This document shows, in pieces, positions 10,595-18,671 of a DNA stretch of 64,000 nucleotides. The DNA lies in NCBI RefSeq assembly GCF_028473645.1, contig NZ_CP097269.1:5169501-5233500 (forward strand), given 5' to 3'. A program made the position numbers and the translations under genes. Numbering within the stretch: the stretch's first letter is position 1; the number at the start of each line of letters is the position of its first letter. Under the pieces are notes generated by a model that was not told the DNA's origin, ran no database searches, and saw only the letters and a program-made list of their open reading frames with translations. The stretch is from Acidovorax sp. GBBC 1281 (GTDB lineage Bacteria; Pseudomonadota; Gammaproteobacteria; Burkholderiales; Burkholderiaceae_C).

Positions 10595-12235
10595 ATGACC
10601 CGCCCCTCTGCCCCTGCCCCCAAAACCTTCCGCCGTGCGCGGATGCCCCTGGCCATCGCCCTGGCCCTTCCCTCCCTCCTGCTGGCGGGCTGCGGCGGCT
10701 CCGGCGACGGCACGCCCGCCGCCGAACAGGGTCGCTGGACCACCGGCGACCTGCACACCCACACGGTGCAATCGGACGATTCGCGCACGACGCAGACGCT
10801 CGACTTCCTGCTCGGCAAGGCCTTCACCACCTACCGCCTGGACTGGATGGCGGTGACCAACCACCTGCGTTCGTCCAAGTACGACAACGCGGCCAACCTG
10901 CTGCCCGCTCCCAAGGCCTTCGCCTATGGCATGGAGGCCTATGAGATCCCACGCATCCAGGCGCTGCAGGCCTCCGGCAACTACGCCGGCAAGCTGATCT
11001 TCTCGGGGTTCGAGTGGGACATGCCCACGCACGACCACATCGGCGTGGGCCTCTTCGAGGGGTCCAGCGGCAGCCTGAAGCCCTCCGCCAGCGGGGCCAA
11101 GGAGTTCCAGTACCTGTTCACCACGGGCGCCGAATCACTCTTCGACGCGGCGGACGTGGCCCGCTGGAAGGCCCAGTACCCGCAGCGCTTCAACCAGACG
11201 GCCGACGACGCGCTCAAGGCCATCGCCTGGCTGAAGGCAAAGTACCCCGACACCAGCTACGCCCTGATCAACCACCCCTCGCGCAACCCCGGCAAGTATT
11301 CGATCGCCGATCTGCGCCAGATGAACGACCTGGCGCCCAGGATCGTGTTCGCCATCGCGGGCATGGTGGGCAACCAGCTCGAACCCGATCGCGGCGGCTA
11401 CACCTCGGCCTACATCGACGCCAACCAAGCCAACCGCACCTACGGCGGCACCGACGCCATCGTGGCGAAACTGGGCGGCGTGTGGGACGCGCTGCTGGGC
11501 GAGGGCCGCCGCATCTGGAACATCGCCGACTCCGACTCGCACTTCGAGATCGACTCGAACAACAACAGCAGCGGCTACTACCCGGGCGAATACGCCAAGA
11601 ACCACGTCTGGCAGGCCAGCAAGGCGGAGGGGGGCATCGGCGGCCTGGTCGACAGCCTGCGCGCGGGCCGCAGCTTCGGCGTCTTCGGCGACCTCATCAA
11701 CGCGCTGGACTTCAACGTGTACGCCCTGAGCGGCAAGGGCACCATGGGCCAGGAGATCAAGGCCTCGGCCGGCGAGAGCGTGACGGTGCGCATCCGCTTC
11801 AAGAGCCCGCCGGTCAACAACTACCAGCGCCCGGTGGCCAGCGGCAATCTGGGCAACATGACGCCCAAGGTGGACCACATCGATCTCATCGCGGGCGACG
11901 TGGGCGAGCGCGCGCAGCCCGGCTCCGCCGCCTACCAGCAGGCCACCAACCCGACCACCCGCGTGCTGCGCCGGTTCACGGCCGCCGACTGGACGCAGGA
12001 CGGCGAGGGCTACTACACCATGGAGATTCCGCTCACCATCGCCAGGAACCAGTACCTGCGCCTGCGCGGCACGAACCTGGGCGAGAACGTGGCCGGCCTC
12101 ACCGCGAACGGCGAGCCGCTGGCGGACCAGGCGGTGACCACGTCCGACCCGGCCCAGCGCCACGACCAGATCAACGACCGCAACTACGGCAACCTCTGGT
12201 TCTATTCCAACCCGATCTTCGTGTCGGTGCGCTGA
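10595..12235 (+). CDS. PHP-domain metal-dependent hydrolase-like lipoprotein
   Basis: 546-aa exported protein with a lipobox (LLLAGC, Cys33) after a basic, hydrophobic signal peptide, so probably anchored in the outer membrane. PHP-type metal ligands are visible: GDLHTHTVQSDDS (H54, H56), DWMAVTNH, GFEWDMPTHDHIGVG, LINHPSRNPGK and NIADSDSHFEID. The PHP fold usually hydrolyses phosphoester bonds with two or three metal ions. The C-terminal 170 residues look like a separate beta-rich domain (VRIRFKSPP, MTPKVDHIDLIAGDVG). It stands alone between operons. Substrate unknown; periplasmic or surface phosphoesterase is inference. Confidence 0.75.
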   Translation: MTRPSAPAPKTFRRARMPLAIALALPSLLLAGCGGSGDGTPAAEQGRWTTGDLHTHTVQSDDSRTTQTLDFLLGKAFTTYRLDWMAVTNHLRSSKYDNAANLLPAPKAFAYGMEAYEIPRIQALQASGNYAGKLIFSGFEWDMPTHDHIGVGLFEGSSGSLKPSASGAKEFQYLFTTGAESLFDAADVARWKAQYPQRFNQTADDALKAIAWLKAKYPDTSYALINHPSRNPGKYSIADLRQMNDLAPRIVFAIAGMVGNQLEPDRGGYTSAYIDANQANRTYGGTDAIVAKLGGVWDALLGEGRRIWNIADSDSHFEIDSNNNSSGYYPGEYAKNHVWQASKAEGGIGGLVDSLRAGRSFGVFGDLINALDFNVYALSGKGTMGQEIKASAGESVTVRIRFKSPPVNNYQRPVASGNLGNMTPKVDHIDLIAGDVGERAQPGSAAYQQATNPTTRVLRRFTAADWTQDGEGYYTMEIPLTIARNQYLRLRGTNLGENVAGLTANGEPLADQAVTTSDPAQRHDQINDRNYGNLWFYSNPIFVSVR

Positions 12236-12282
12236 AGGCCGGGCGCGGCGGGGCGCCTGGCGCCTGTGGATGGCCGGGGTAG

Positions 12283-12335
12283 TTTGCTATTTATTTAATA
12301 GCACAATGCCCTAGAAAAATATGCGCTGGAGCCCT
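12283..12335 (+). repeat. Dispersed AT-rich repeat, copy B
   Basis: GCTAT-N7-ATAGC (12286-12302) followed by a tail with TGCCCTAG and GCGCTGGAG. The same order is found on the opposite strand in copy D (38921-38973). It fills most of the gap between the PHP gene and the convergent glycosyltransferase gene. Confidence 0.65.
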
Positions 12336-12384
12336 TTTTGGCTCGATCACCGCGCGGCCGCGCGCGCGCCGGCGGCGGCCCGCC

Positions 12385-13062
12385 TCACGTCAGGGCGGCG
12401 CCGGCCGGCACCCCGCCCCCCGTGTGCCAGCGCGCCTGCAACCACGCCGCGAACCCTTCCGGCGCGCGGGCGATGCGGCGTGCGCTGGTGATCACCCGCG
12501 GGTCGCGCACCCACGCCACCGTCGCCTGCTGGGCGAGCAGGGCCTCGACCAGCCGCACGTCCTCGTGCGCCACGAGCGGCGCGAAACCGCCCGCGCGCCG
12601 GTAGGCCGCGGACGAGACGCCGAGGTTGGCGCCGTGGATGTGCCGGTGGCCGTTGCGATCCTGGTAGTGCGATGCGAAGGCCTGCGCCACGTGCAGGGGG
12701 TGCTCGTGCCAGTCCTCCACGCCGATCGTGCCGCACACGGCATCGCTCGCGCAGGCCAGTTGCGCCGTGATCCACTGCGGCGGCACGCGGCTGTCGGCAT
12801 CGGTGCAGCACAGCCAGCGGGCGCCGAGCCCGACCAGGTGGTCCATGCCCACCGCCCGCGCCGTGCCGACGCAGCGCGCGCCGATCTCCACCACGTCGCA
12901 GCCCCACGTGCGCGCCAGGGCCGCCGTGGCGTCCCGGCAGGCATCGGCCACGACCACGATGCGCACGGGTTCCTGCAACTGCGCGGCCGCCGCGCACACC
13001 GAATCCAGGCAGGCGCCGATGAGGGCGGCTTCGTCGTGCGCCGGAATGCACACGCCGATCAT
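12385..13062 (-). CDS. Family 2 glycosyltransferase
   Basis: 225-aa GT-A fold enzyme without membrane helices. It starts MIGVCIPAHDEAALIGACLDS, has the nucleotide-sugar part VVVADACRDAT, a metal-binding CCTDADSRVP (DxD-like) motif around residues 84-93, and an acceptor-side HEDVRLVEAL. The ATG at 13062 overlaps the methyltransferase stop by 4 bp, and the gene is last of a four-gene minus-strand operon with a PIG-L deacetylase and an acyl-CoA dehydrogenase homologue. It is inferred to add a sugar to a small lipid-linked or soluble acceptor; donor and acceptor are unknown. It is shorter than NodC-type synthases. Confidence 0.85.
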   Translation of the reverse strand: MIGVCIPAHDEAALIGACLDSVCAAAAQLQEPVRIVVVADACRDATAALARTWGCDVVEIGARCVGTARAVGMDHLVGLGARWLCCTDADSRVPPQWITAQLACASDAVCGTIGVEDWHEHPLHVAQAFASHYQDRNGHRHIHGANLGVSSAAYRRAGGFAPLVAHEDVRLVEALLAQQATVAWVRDPRVITSARRIARAPEGFAAWLQARWHTGGGVPAGAALT

Positions 13063-13703
13063 GTGGCGCCCTCCGCCGCACGGGCCAGCCGCTCCTGCGC
13101 GCCGCCCGCCTCCGCCACCGAGGTGCCGCCGCCGTTCTGCCACACGTCGATGCGCATGTCTTCGTCGCACCAGCCGCCCACGTGGTCGAGCGCCAGGGTG
13201 TCCCGCGCCTGCGCGTGGACGCCGTCGCCATGGGCCGGCGCATCGGCCACCGGCGCGCGCCAGTGGCACATCGCCAGGTGGCCGCCGCGCTGCAGATGCC
13301 CGGGCACCTGCGCGAGGAAATGGGCGAAATCGGCCGGCGGCAGGTAATAGGCCAGTTCTGCCACCACGATGAGGTCGCTGGGGGCCTCGGGCCAGTGCTG
13401 CGGAAAGCGCCAGTGCCGCAGCGCCACATGGCTGGCGCCGCTCAGCGTGGCGGCGGCGCGCTCCAGCGCCGCCGCGCTGGCATCGGATGCGATGAGCCGG
13501 TCGCAGCGCGCGGCCAGCGCCACCGTGTTGCCGCCCACCGAGCAGCCGGGCTCGAAGCCCTGGGCGTATCGGGGACGGGAGAGCGCGGCCAGCAGCAGAT
13601 CGCGTTTGCGGCGCTCGTACCAGCGCGTGTGCACGCCCCACGGGTCGGCGCTGCGCGCGTGCAGTTGATCGAAGTGCGCGGTATCGGCCAGGGGCGCGCC
13701 CAT
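13059..13703 (-). CDS. NodS-like SAM-dependent methyltransferase
   Basis: 214-aa Rossmann methyltransferase. SAM motif I is FEPGCSVGGNTVALAARCD followed by RLIASDAS (acidic ribose-binding residue), and post-motif DLIVVAELAYYLPPADFA plus LQRGGHLAMCHWRAP matches the NodS-like group, whose founding member N-methylates the deacetylated glucosamine of Nod factors. It lies between the PIG-L deacetylase gene (start 1 bp after the deacetylase stop) and the glycosyltransferase (4-bp overlap). Methylation of an amino group freed by the deacetylase is a reasonable inference, not a demonstrated role. Confidence 0.83.
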   Translation of the reverse strand: MGAPLADTAHFDQLHARSADPWGVHTRWYERRKRDLLLAALSRPRYAQGFEPGCSVGGNTVALAARCDRLIASDASAAALERAAATLSGASHVALRHWRFPQHWPEAPSDLIVVAELAYYLPPADFAHFLAQVPGHLQRGGHLAMCHWRAPVADAPAHGDGVHAQARDTLALDHVGGWCDEDMRIDVWQNGGGTSVAEAGGAQERLARAAEGAT

Positions 13704-13704
13704 G

Positions 13705-14463
13705 TCAGGCCATCGCCCACTCGAAGCGGCCGCTCCACGCCTGCAGCGCCGAAGGCGGCAGCACCGGCGCCACGCCGCCGTCCGGCTGGATCTGGCTCTG
13801 GAAGGCGCGCACGGCGCGGGCCTTGGCCTGCACCAGGTCGTCGGCCACGGCGATGCGCCGCAGCGTGCGATGGCGCAGCCGCGCGTGGGCCGCGTGTTCG
13901 GGCACCAGGGCCCAGACGGGGTATTCGATGCAGCAGGCCCCCACCGTGCGGGCCGCCGCCAGGGCGGCGCGGGCGCAGGCCTCGTGGTCGGGGTGGCCGT
14001 CGTGGCGCCACGGCACGAAGACCGTGTCGCCCGGCGCCAGTTGCAGGTGTGCCGCGAGCGCAAGCTCCTCGGCCGCCAGGCCGCCATCGGGCAGGCCCAG
14101 GCGCACCACGGTCGCCGCGATACCCAGTTGCGCCAGGGCGTCGGCCGACTCCTGCGGCCGGACCTGCCGCAGGCGCTCGGCGGGCCAGGCGTGCGAACCC
14201 GGGTGGCTCGCCTCCCCATCGGTGACCGCGTAGACCAGCACCTCGTGGCCACGTCGCGCCAGTTGCGCCACCGTGCCGCCGAGCACCAGCACCTCGTCGT
14301 CGGGGTGCGGCGCGACGACCACCACGCGGCTGAAGGGCGCCACCAGCGATTCGGGGGTGGCTGGCAGCAACCGCGGCTGCGGTGCTGCCGGCACCGGCGT
14401 GCGCGCGGGCACGGCCCGCAGGCGCCGGGCGGCGGGCTTGTGGGAGGCGATCACAGCGTCCAT
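13705..14463 (-). CDS. PIG-L (LmbE-like) family N-deacetylase
   Basis: Zn-dependent deacetylase family acting on N-acetylglucosaminyl compounds (for example GlcNAc-PI, MshB, BshB). The zinc site is visible as VVVVAPHPDDEVLVLGG (HPDDE) and WRHDGHPDHEACARAAL (HxxH). The start is placed at ATG 14463, giving 252 aa and a 13-bp overlap with the upstream acyl-CoA dehydrogenase-like gene; a longer start inside that gene is less likely. A basic N-terminal 45 residues precede the domain and contain no clear signal peptide. It belongs to the four-gene operon with methyltransferase and glycosyltransferase. Confidence 0.87.
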   Translation of the reverse strand: MDAVIASHKPAARRLRAVPARTPVPAAPQPRLLPATPESLVAPFSRVVVVAPHPDDEVLVLGGTVAQLARRGHEVLVYAVTDGEASHPGSHAWPAERLRQVRPQESADALAQLGIAATVVRLGLPDGGLAAEELALAAHLQLAPGDTVFVPWRHDGHPDHEACARAALAAARTVGACCIEYPVWALVPEHAAHARLRHRTLRRIAVADDLVQAKARAVRAFQSQIQPDGGVAPVLPPSALQAWSGRFEWAMA

Positions 14464-15500
14464 GCATTGTCTCCAGGAAGGGTTCCGTTCGCCTGGGCCG
14501 CCAGGCGGCCGAGCACCGCCAGGTCCCATTCGGCATGGCTTTGGCGCAGGAAGACCGCAAGATCCGCCACGCGCTGGGCGTGGTCAGCGTCGCGGCACAA
14601 AGGGCCCGCCCCCAGGGCGCGCCCCACGTGGTCGATCGTGGTGGACGCGACCGCTTCCACGGTGCCGCGCACCTGCAGGGCCTCGCGGCGGCCGAACGGC
14701 GGGCCGCCCGCCCGGTGCGCATCGATGGCGGCGGCGGCGTGGCGCAGTGCCAGGGCGGACGCGGACAGCGCGCAATCCACCGCGCCCAGGTGGGCGGCCA
14801 GCAGGTCGTCCGCCGCCGCGCCGCGCTGCTGCACCCGCTCGCGCAGGCGCTGTGCCACGGCGGCAGCGGCACCGTGCCAGCAGGCAGCGATGCCGGCCGC
14901 GCCGTGCCAGAAGCCCGGCCGGTCCAGGTAGGCGCCGGGCGCCCCCACGGGCCATGCCGGCACCGTGTCGAACAGCACGTCGACGCTGGCGGTATCGGCC
15001 ATGCCCACGGCGTCCCAGCCCTCACGGGTGACGGTGACCCGGGGGTGGTGCATGGACACGGCAATGAGTTGAACCTGCCCGTCCGCATCGCGGGCCGTGG
15101 CCAGGGCGGCGCTGACGCCCGAGGCGCCCGAGCACCAGCACTTGCGGCCGGAGACCACCAGCCCGCCGTCGGGGCCCACGGCCAGTTGCAGTTCGGCGCC
15201 GGCCGGCCCGCCCGCGGCCCACACGCCCCACAGGCCCTGCGACGGATCGACCGCACGGACCAGCGCGGCGGCGTCGCCATCGCCCAGGATCTCCCGCGCG
15301 ATGCCGACCGCGTCCAGATGGGATTCGAACAGCTTGCCGATGGCGGCGTCCTCACCGGTCACCTTGGCGAGCCAGCGAAAACGATCGGCGGTGGTGGCAC
15401 GGGCCTGCGGGTCGGCACCGAACGCCTGGACCCGGTCCAGTGCGTGGCGCACGGGGGTGCCCAGAGGGAAATCGGTGGGGGGAAGGAGATCGCGGCGCAT
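14451..15500 (-). CDS. Acyl-CoA dehydrogenase-like flavoprotein
   Basis: 349-aa protein of the acyl-CoA dehydrogenase fold, first gene of the four-gene operon. Visible are the beta-barrel segment GLWGVWAAGGPAGAELQL, GRKCWCSGASGVSAALATA, the DAVGMADTASVDVLFDTVP turn typical of the family, and an all-helical C-terminal part. I cannot find the usual catalytic glutamate motif with certainty, and the chain is shorter than the standard 380 residues, so dehydrogenation, N-oxidation or a non-catalytic acyl-binding role are all possible. The genetic link with deacetylase, methyltransferase and glycosyltransferase suggests modification of an acylated sugar. Confidence 0.75.
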   Translation of the reverse strand: MRRDLLPPTDFPLGTPVRHALDRVQAFGADPQARATTADRFRWLAKVTGEDAAIGKLFESHLDAVGIAREILGDGDAAALVRAVDPSQGLWGVWAAGGPAGAELQLAVGPDGGLVVSGRKCWCSGASGVSAALATARDADGQVQLIAVSMHHPRVTVTREGWDAVGMADTASVDVLFDTVPAWPVGAPGAYLDRPGFWHGAAGIAACWHGAAAAVAQRLRERVQQRGAAADDLLAAHLGAVDCALSASALALRHAAAAIDAHRAGGPPFGRREALQVRGTVEAVASTTIDHVGRALGAGPLCRDADHAQRVADLAVFLRQSHAEWDLAVLGRLAAQANGTLPGDNAWTL

Positions 15501-15546
15501 CCTTCCGACGCTAGGGGGCGGCCCTCGGCGGCCGTGTCAGCCTCGG

Positions 15547-15639
15547 CCCCCTGCCGCTGTGGGACGCCGGTCGGCGGCCCCCTGCCGTTATGGGACGCCG
15601 GTCGGCGGACCGCCGCTGTTGTAGGACGCCGGTCGGCCG
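15547..15639. repeat. 31-bp tandem repeat, three copies
   Basis: Units at 15547-15577, 15578-15608 and 15609-15639, sharing GGACGCCGGTCGG at a fixed 31-bp spacing. Units 1 and 2 differ at two positions; unit 3 is more diverged. It lies in the 181-bp gap between the acyl-CoA dehydrogenase-like gene start and the dienelactone hydrolase stop. Confidence 0.85.
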
Positions 15640-15681
15640 CCTCCGGGCCCGCAACCGGTCCGGCGGCCCTGGGGGCTCCGC

Positions 15682-16371
15682 TCAGCCCACGTGCTTGGCG
15701 AAGAACGCCAGCGTGCGTTCGCGCGCCAGGGTGGCCGAGGCCTCGTCGTAGGAGCCGCGCTGGTCGCAGTTGAAGCCGTGGTCGGCGTCGTACACGTGCA
15801 CCTCCACTTCCGGGTGCGCCCGGCCGAAGGCCTGCACGCTGTCGAGCGCGATGAAGTGGTCGCGGTCGCCGAAGTGCGCCAGCACCGGAACCTTCGGGGT
15901 GCGCGCGCTTTCCTCGGTGGTGGTCATGCCGCCGCCGTAGTAGCAGACGGCGGCCGACAGGCCCTGCAGCTCGCACGCCGCGCGCCAGGTGAGCAGGCCG
16001 CCCCAGCAGAACCCCACGATGCCCACCTTGCCGCCGCCGGCCTGCGCCGCGTGGTCGATGGCGGCCTGGATGTCGGGCAGCACGCCCGCGCCGGGCAGCG
16101 CCTCGACCCGGGACTTGAGCGCGATGCCGTCCTGCATGTCCTGAGCGCTGTAGCCCAGCTCGACCCCGGGCTGCACCCGGGCGAAGGTGGCGGGCGCCAC
16201 GGCCAGGTAGCCGCGCGCGGCCAGCCGGTCGGCCACGGCGCGGATGTGCGAGTTCACGCCGAAGATTTCCTGCAGCACGACCACGGCGCCGCGCGCCTGG
16301 CCCTCGGGCTGCGCGACCCAGGCGGGCACCTTGAAACCGTCAGCCGATGCGATGTCCACGAAATTGCCCAT
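15682..16371 (-). CDS. Dienelactone hydrolase family protein
   Basis: 229-aa alpha/beta hydrolase of the dienelactone hydrolase family, which opens lactone rings such as 4-carboxymethylenebutenolide in aromatic degradation. The catalytic triad is visible: nucleophile Cys122 in GFCWGG, Asp171 in GDRDHF and His198 in YDADHGFN. The family oxyanion segment VVVLQEIFGVNSHIR is also present. The start ATG 16371 has a GGAGT ribosome site in front; the frame is open further but the extension is not family-like. No other aromatic degradation gene is nearby, so the physiological substrate is open. Confidence 0.92.
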   Translation of the reverse strand: MGNFVDIASADGFKVPAWVAQPEGQARGAVVVLQEIFGVNSHIRAVADRLAARGYLAVAPATFARVQPGVELGYSAQDMQDGIALKSRVEALPGAGVLPDIQAAIDHAAQAGGGKVGIVGFCWGGLLTWRAACELQGLSAAVCYYGGGMTTTEESARTPKVPVLAHFGDRDHFIALDSVQAFGRAHPEVEVHVYDADHGFNCDQRGSYDEASATLARERTLAFFAKHVG

Positions 16372-16445
16372 GATGATGCGACTCCTTTGCCGGAAGGGAT
16401 GAGTGAGAGAGGGTGGTTGGAAGAAAGCGGAACGGTGAAAAGACG

Positions 16446-16474
16446 CGCCGGCCCGGTGGTGGCCCGGGCCGGCG
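16446..16474. other. GC-rich perfect hairpin in the divergent promoter region
   Basis: CGCCGGCCCGG (16446-16456) and CCGGGCCGGCG (16464-16474) pair perfectly over 11 bp with a 7-nt loop. No T-run follows on either strand, so it is not a classical terminator. It lies between the divergent dienelactone hydrolase and SDR genes, about 55 bp before the SDR start. Confidence 0.7.
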
Positions 16475-16528
16475 GATGCTGTAATGCGGGACCTTTCGCC
16501 AACGGTGCATTCTTGCAGGAGACGGCAA

Positions 16529-17275
16529 TTGAACAAAGTGGTACTTGTGACCGGTGGTAGCCGGGGCATCGGCGCAGCGACCGCCCGGCTGGCCGCGCGC
16601 CAGGGCTGGGCGGTGGCGGTGAACTACGCCCGCGATGCGCAGGCGGCCGACGCCGTGGTGCAGGCCATCCGCGAGGCGGGCGGCCAGGCCATCGCCGTGC
16701 AGGCCGACGTGGCGAAGGAAGACGAGGTCGTCGCCCTGTTCGAGGCGGTCGATGCCCGCTTCGGCGCGCTCGGCGCCCTGGTGAACAACGCGGGCGTGGT
16801 CGACGTGCCGGCGCGCGTGGACCCGATGAGCGCCGATCGCCTGCGCCGCATGTTCGACATCAACGTGGTGGGCAGCTTTCTCTGCGCCCGCGAGGCCGTG
16901 CGGCGCATGAGCACGAAGCACGGCGGCGCGGGCGGCAGCATCGTCAACGTGTCCAGCGCCGCGGCGCGCCTGGGCGCGGCCGGGCAGTACGTGGACTACG
17001 CCGCCTCCAAGGGCGCCATCGACGTGCTCACGCTCGGCCTGGCCCGCGAGGTGGCGGCCGAGGGCATCCGCGTGAATGCGGTGCGGCCCGGCCTCATCGA
17101 CACCGACATCCACGCCAGCGGCGGCCTGCCCGACCGCGTGCGCGACCTGGCGCACCAGGTGCCCATGGGCCGGGGCGGCACGGCCGGGGAGGTGGCCGAG
17201 GCCATCGTCTGGCTGATGTCGGAGGCGGCCAGCTACACCACCCTGTCCCTGCTCGAAGTCTCCGGAGGCCGCTGA
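16529..17275 (+). CDS. Short-chain dehydrogenase/reductase (classical SDR)
   Basis: 248-aa NAD(P)-dependent oxidoreductase. TGGSRGIG binds the cofactor, NNAG follows, and the catalytic Ser of VNVSSAAAR plus YAASK (Y-x3-K) complete the active site. The Arg after GGS and the VNYARDAQAA segment suggest NADPH. I choose the TTG at 16529 because AGGAGA stands 7-12 bp before it and LNKVVLVTGG is the normal beginning; an ATG at 16484 would add 15 unusual residues. The stop overlaps the marC start by 1 bp (TGATG), suggesting translational coupling. Substrate unknown. Confidence 0.9.
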   Translation: MNKVVLVTGGSRGIGAATARLAARQGWAVAVNYARDAQAADAVVQAIREAGGQAIAVQADVAKEDEVVALFEAVDARFGALGALVNNAGVVDVPARVDPMSADRLRRMFDINVVGSFLCAREAVRRMSTKHGGAGGSIVNVSSAAARLGAAGQYVDYAASKGAIDVLTLGLAREVAAEGIRVNAVRPGLIDTDIHASGGLPDRVRDLAHQVPMGRGGTAGEVAEAIVWLMSEAASYTTLSLLEVSGGR

Positions 17276-17910
17276 TGGACCTGAAACCGCTCATCACGCT
17301 GCTGGCCATCGTGAACCCGCTGGCCATCGTGCCGTTCTTCATCCACTACACCGACGGGTTCTCGCAGCGCCAGCGCCGGCGCACCATCCAGGTGGCGGCC
17401 TTCAGCGCGTTCTGCGTGATCGCGGCCTGCGCGCTGCTCGGGCTGCAGATCCTGGAGTTCTTCAACATCTCGCTGCAGAGCTTCCAGGTGGGCGGCGGCA
17501 TGCTGCTGCTCATCAGCGCGATGAACATGCTCAATGCCCAGCCGGCCGAGGCCAAGCCCCACACCCACGAACTGGAGGAAGGCGCCGAGAAGGCCGCCCA
17601 GGGCGACAGCATCGCCGTGGTGCCGCTCACCATCCCGCTGCTCACCGGGCCGGCCAGCATGTCCACCGTGGTGATCTATGCCGACCGGGCGCAGACCTTC
17701 TGGCAGCACCTGGCGCTGGTGGGCTACGGCGTGGTCATCGCCGGCGCCACGGCGCTGTGCTTCGCGCTGGCCGACCCCATCGCGCGCGTGCTGGGCAAGA
17801 CCGGCATCAACGTGATGACGCGGCTCATGGGCCTGATCCTCGCGGCGCTGGCGGTGGAGGTGATGGCCGAAGGGCTGGGCAAGCTTTTCCCCGTGCTGGT
17901 CGCGCGCTGA
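17275..17910 (+). CDS. MarC-family integral membrane protein
   Basis: 211-aa inner-membrane protein of the MarC (UPF0056) family with about six helices. Family features are the N-terminal IVNPLAIVPFFIHYTDGFS, GGGMLLLISAMNML, and PLTIPLLTGPASMSTVVIY, with the usual polar central loop (HTHELEEGAEKA). Function of the family is not established; the earlier link to multiple antibiotic resistance is doubtful. It lies between SDR (1-bp overlap) and creB (9 bp gap), so SDR-marC-creB-creC may be one transcript. Confidence 0.9.
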   Translation: MDLKPLITLLAIVNPLAIVPFFIHYTDGFSQRQRRRTIQVAAFSAFCVIAACALLGLQILEFFNISLQSFQVGGGMLLLISAMNMLNAQPAEAKPHTHELEEGAEKAAQGDSIAVVPLTIPLLTGPASMSTVVIYADRAQTFWQHLALVGYGVVIAGATALCFALADPIARVLGKTGINVMTRLMGLILAALAVEVMAEGLGKLFPVLVAR

Positions 17911-17919
17911 AGGCACGGC

Positions 17920-18621
17920 ATGTCCACCACCCACGCCCGGTTGCTGCTGCTGGAGGACGACCCCGCCATCGCGCGCACGGTGGCCTATGCGCTCGAACGC
18001 GAGGGGCTGTCCATCGTGCACAGCCTGCTGCTGCGGGACGCACGCGAACAGCTGCGCGCCCGGCCCTTCGACTTGCTGGTGCTGGACGTGGGCCTGCCCG
18101 ACGGCAACGGCCTCGATCTGCTGCGCGATCTGCGCCGCGACCCGGCGCACCAGGCCACGCCGGTGCTCATGTTGAGCGCCCACGGCGAAGAACTCGACCG
18201 CGTGCTGGGCCTGGAACTGGGCGCCGACGATTACCTGCCCAAGCCCTTCAGTCCGCGCGAGCTGGCGGCCCGCGTGAAGGCTCTCCTGCGCCGCGCGGCG
18301 GCCCCCGCACCGCTGGCGGCGGCATCGGCGCCGCCCAGCCCGTTCCACGACGATGCCGCCGGCCAGCGCGTGAGCCTGCACGGCCGGCCGCTGCCGCTCA
18401 CGCGGCGCGAATACCGCCTGCTGGCCTGCCTGCTGCGCGGCGCCGGCCGCATCCAGTCGCGCGAGGCCCTGCTCGCCGGCGCCTGGGGCGACGACAGCGA
18501 AAGCACCGACCGCACGGTGGACACCCACATCAAGACGCTGCGCGCCAAGCTGCGCGAAGCGGACCCGGCGCGCGAATACATCAGCACGCACCGGGGCATG
18601 GGCTACTGCCTGGAGCCATGA
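17920..18621 (+). CDS. creB: CreB-type two-component response regulator
   Basis: 233-aa OmpR/PhoB-class regulator. The receiver domain has the acidic pocket LLLEDD, phospho-acceptor Asp56 (LVLDVGLPDGNG), Ser/Thr in MLSAHG and Lys of DYLPKPF; the C-terminal winged helix is RREYRLLACLLRGAGR to TDRTVDTHIKTLRAKL and GMGYCLEP. Identity as CreB rests on its neighbours: a kinase strongly resembling CreC and the CreD membrane protein, plus two TTCAC-type tags before creD that match the CreB-binding motif known in enterics. Confidence 0.9.
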   Translation: MSTTHARLLLLEDDPAIARTVAYALEREGLSIVHSLLLRDAREQLRARPFDLLVLDVGLPDGNGLDLLRDLRRDPAHQATPVLMLSAHGEELDRVLGLELGADDYLPKPFSPRELAARVKALLRRAAAPAPLAAASAPPSPFHDDAAGQRVSLHGRPLPLTRREYRLLACLLRGAGRIQSREALLAGAWGDDSESTDRTVDTHIKTLRAKLREADPAREYISTHRGMGYCLEP

Positions 18622-18671
18622 GCGCCCGCTGGCACCGCTTCGCGCAGCCCACCCTGGCGAGGGCCTGACCC

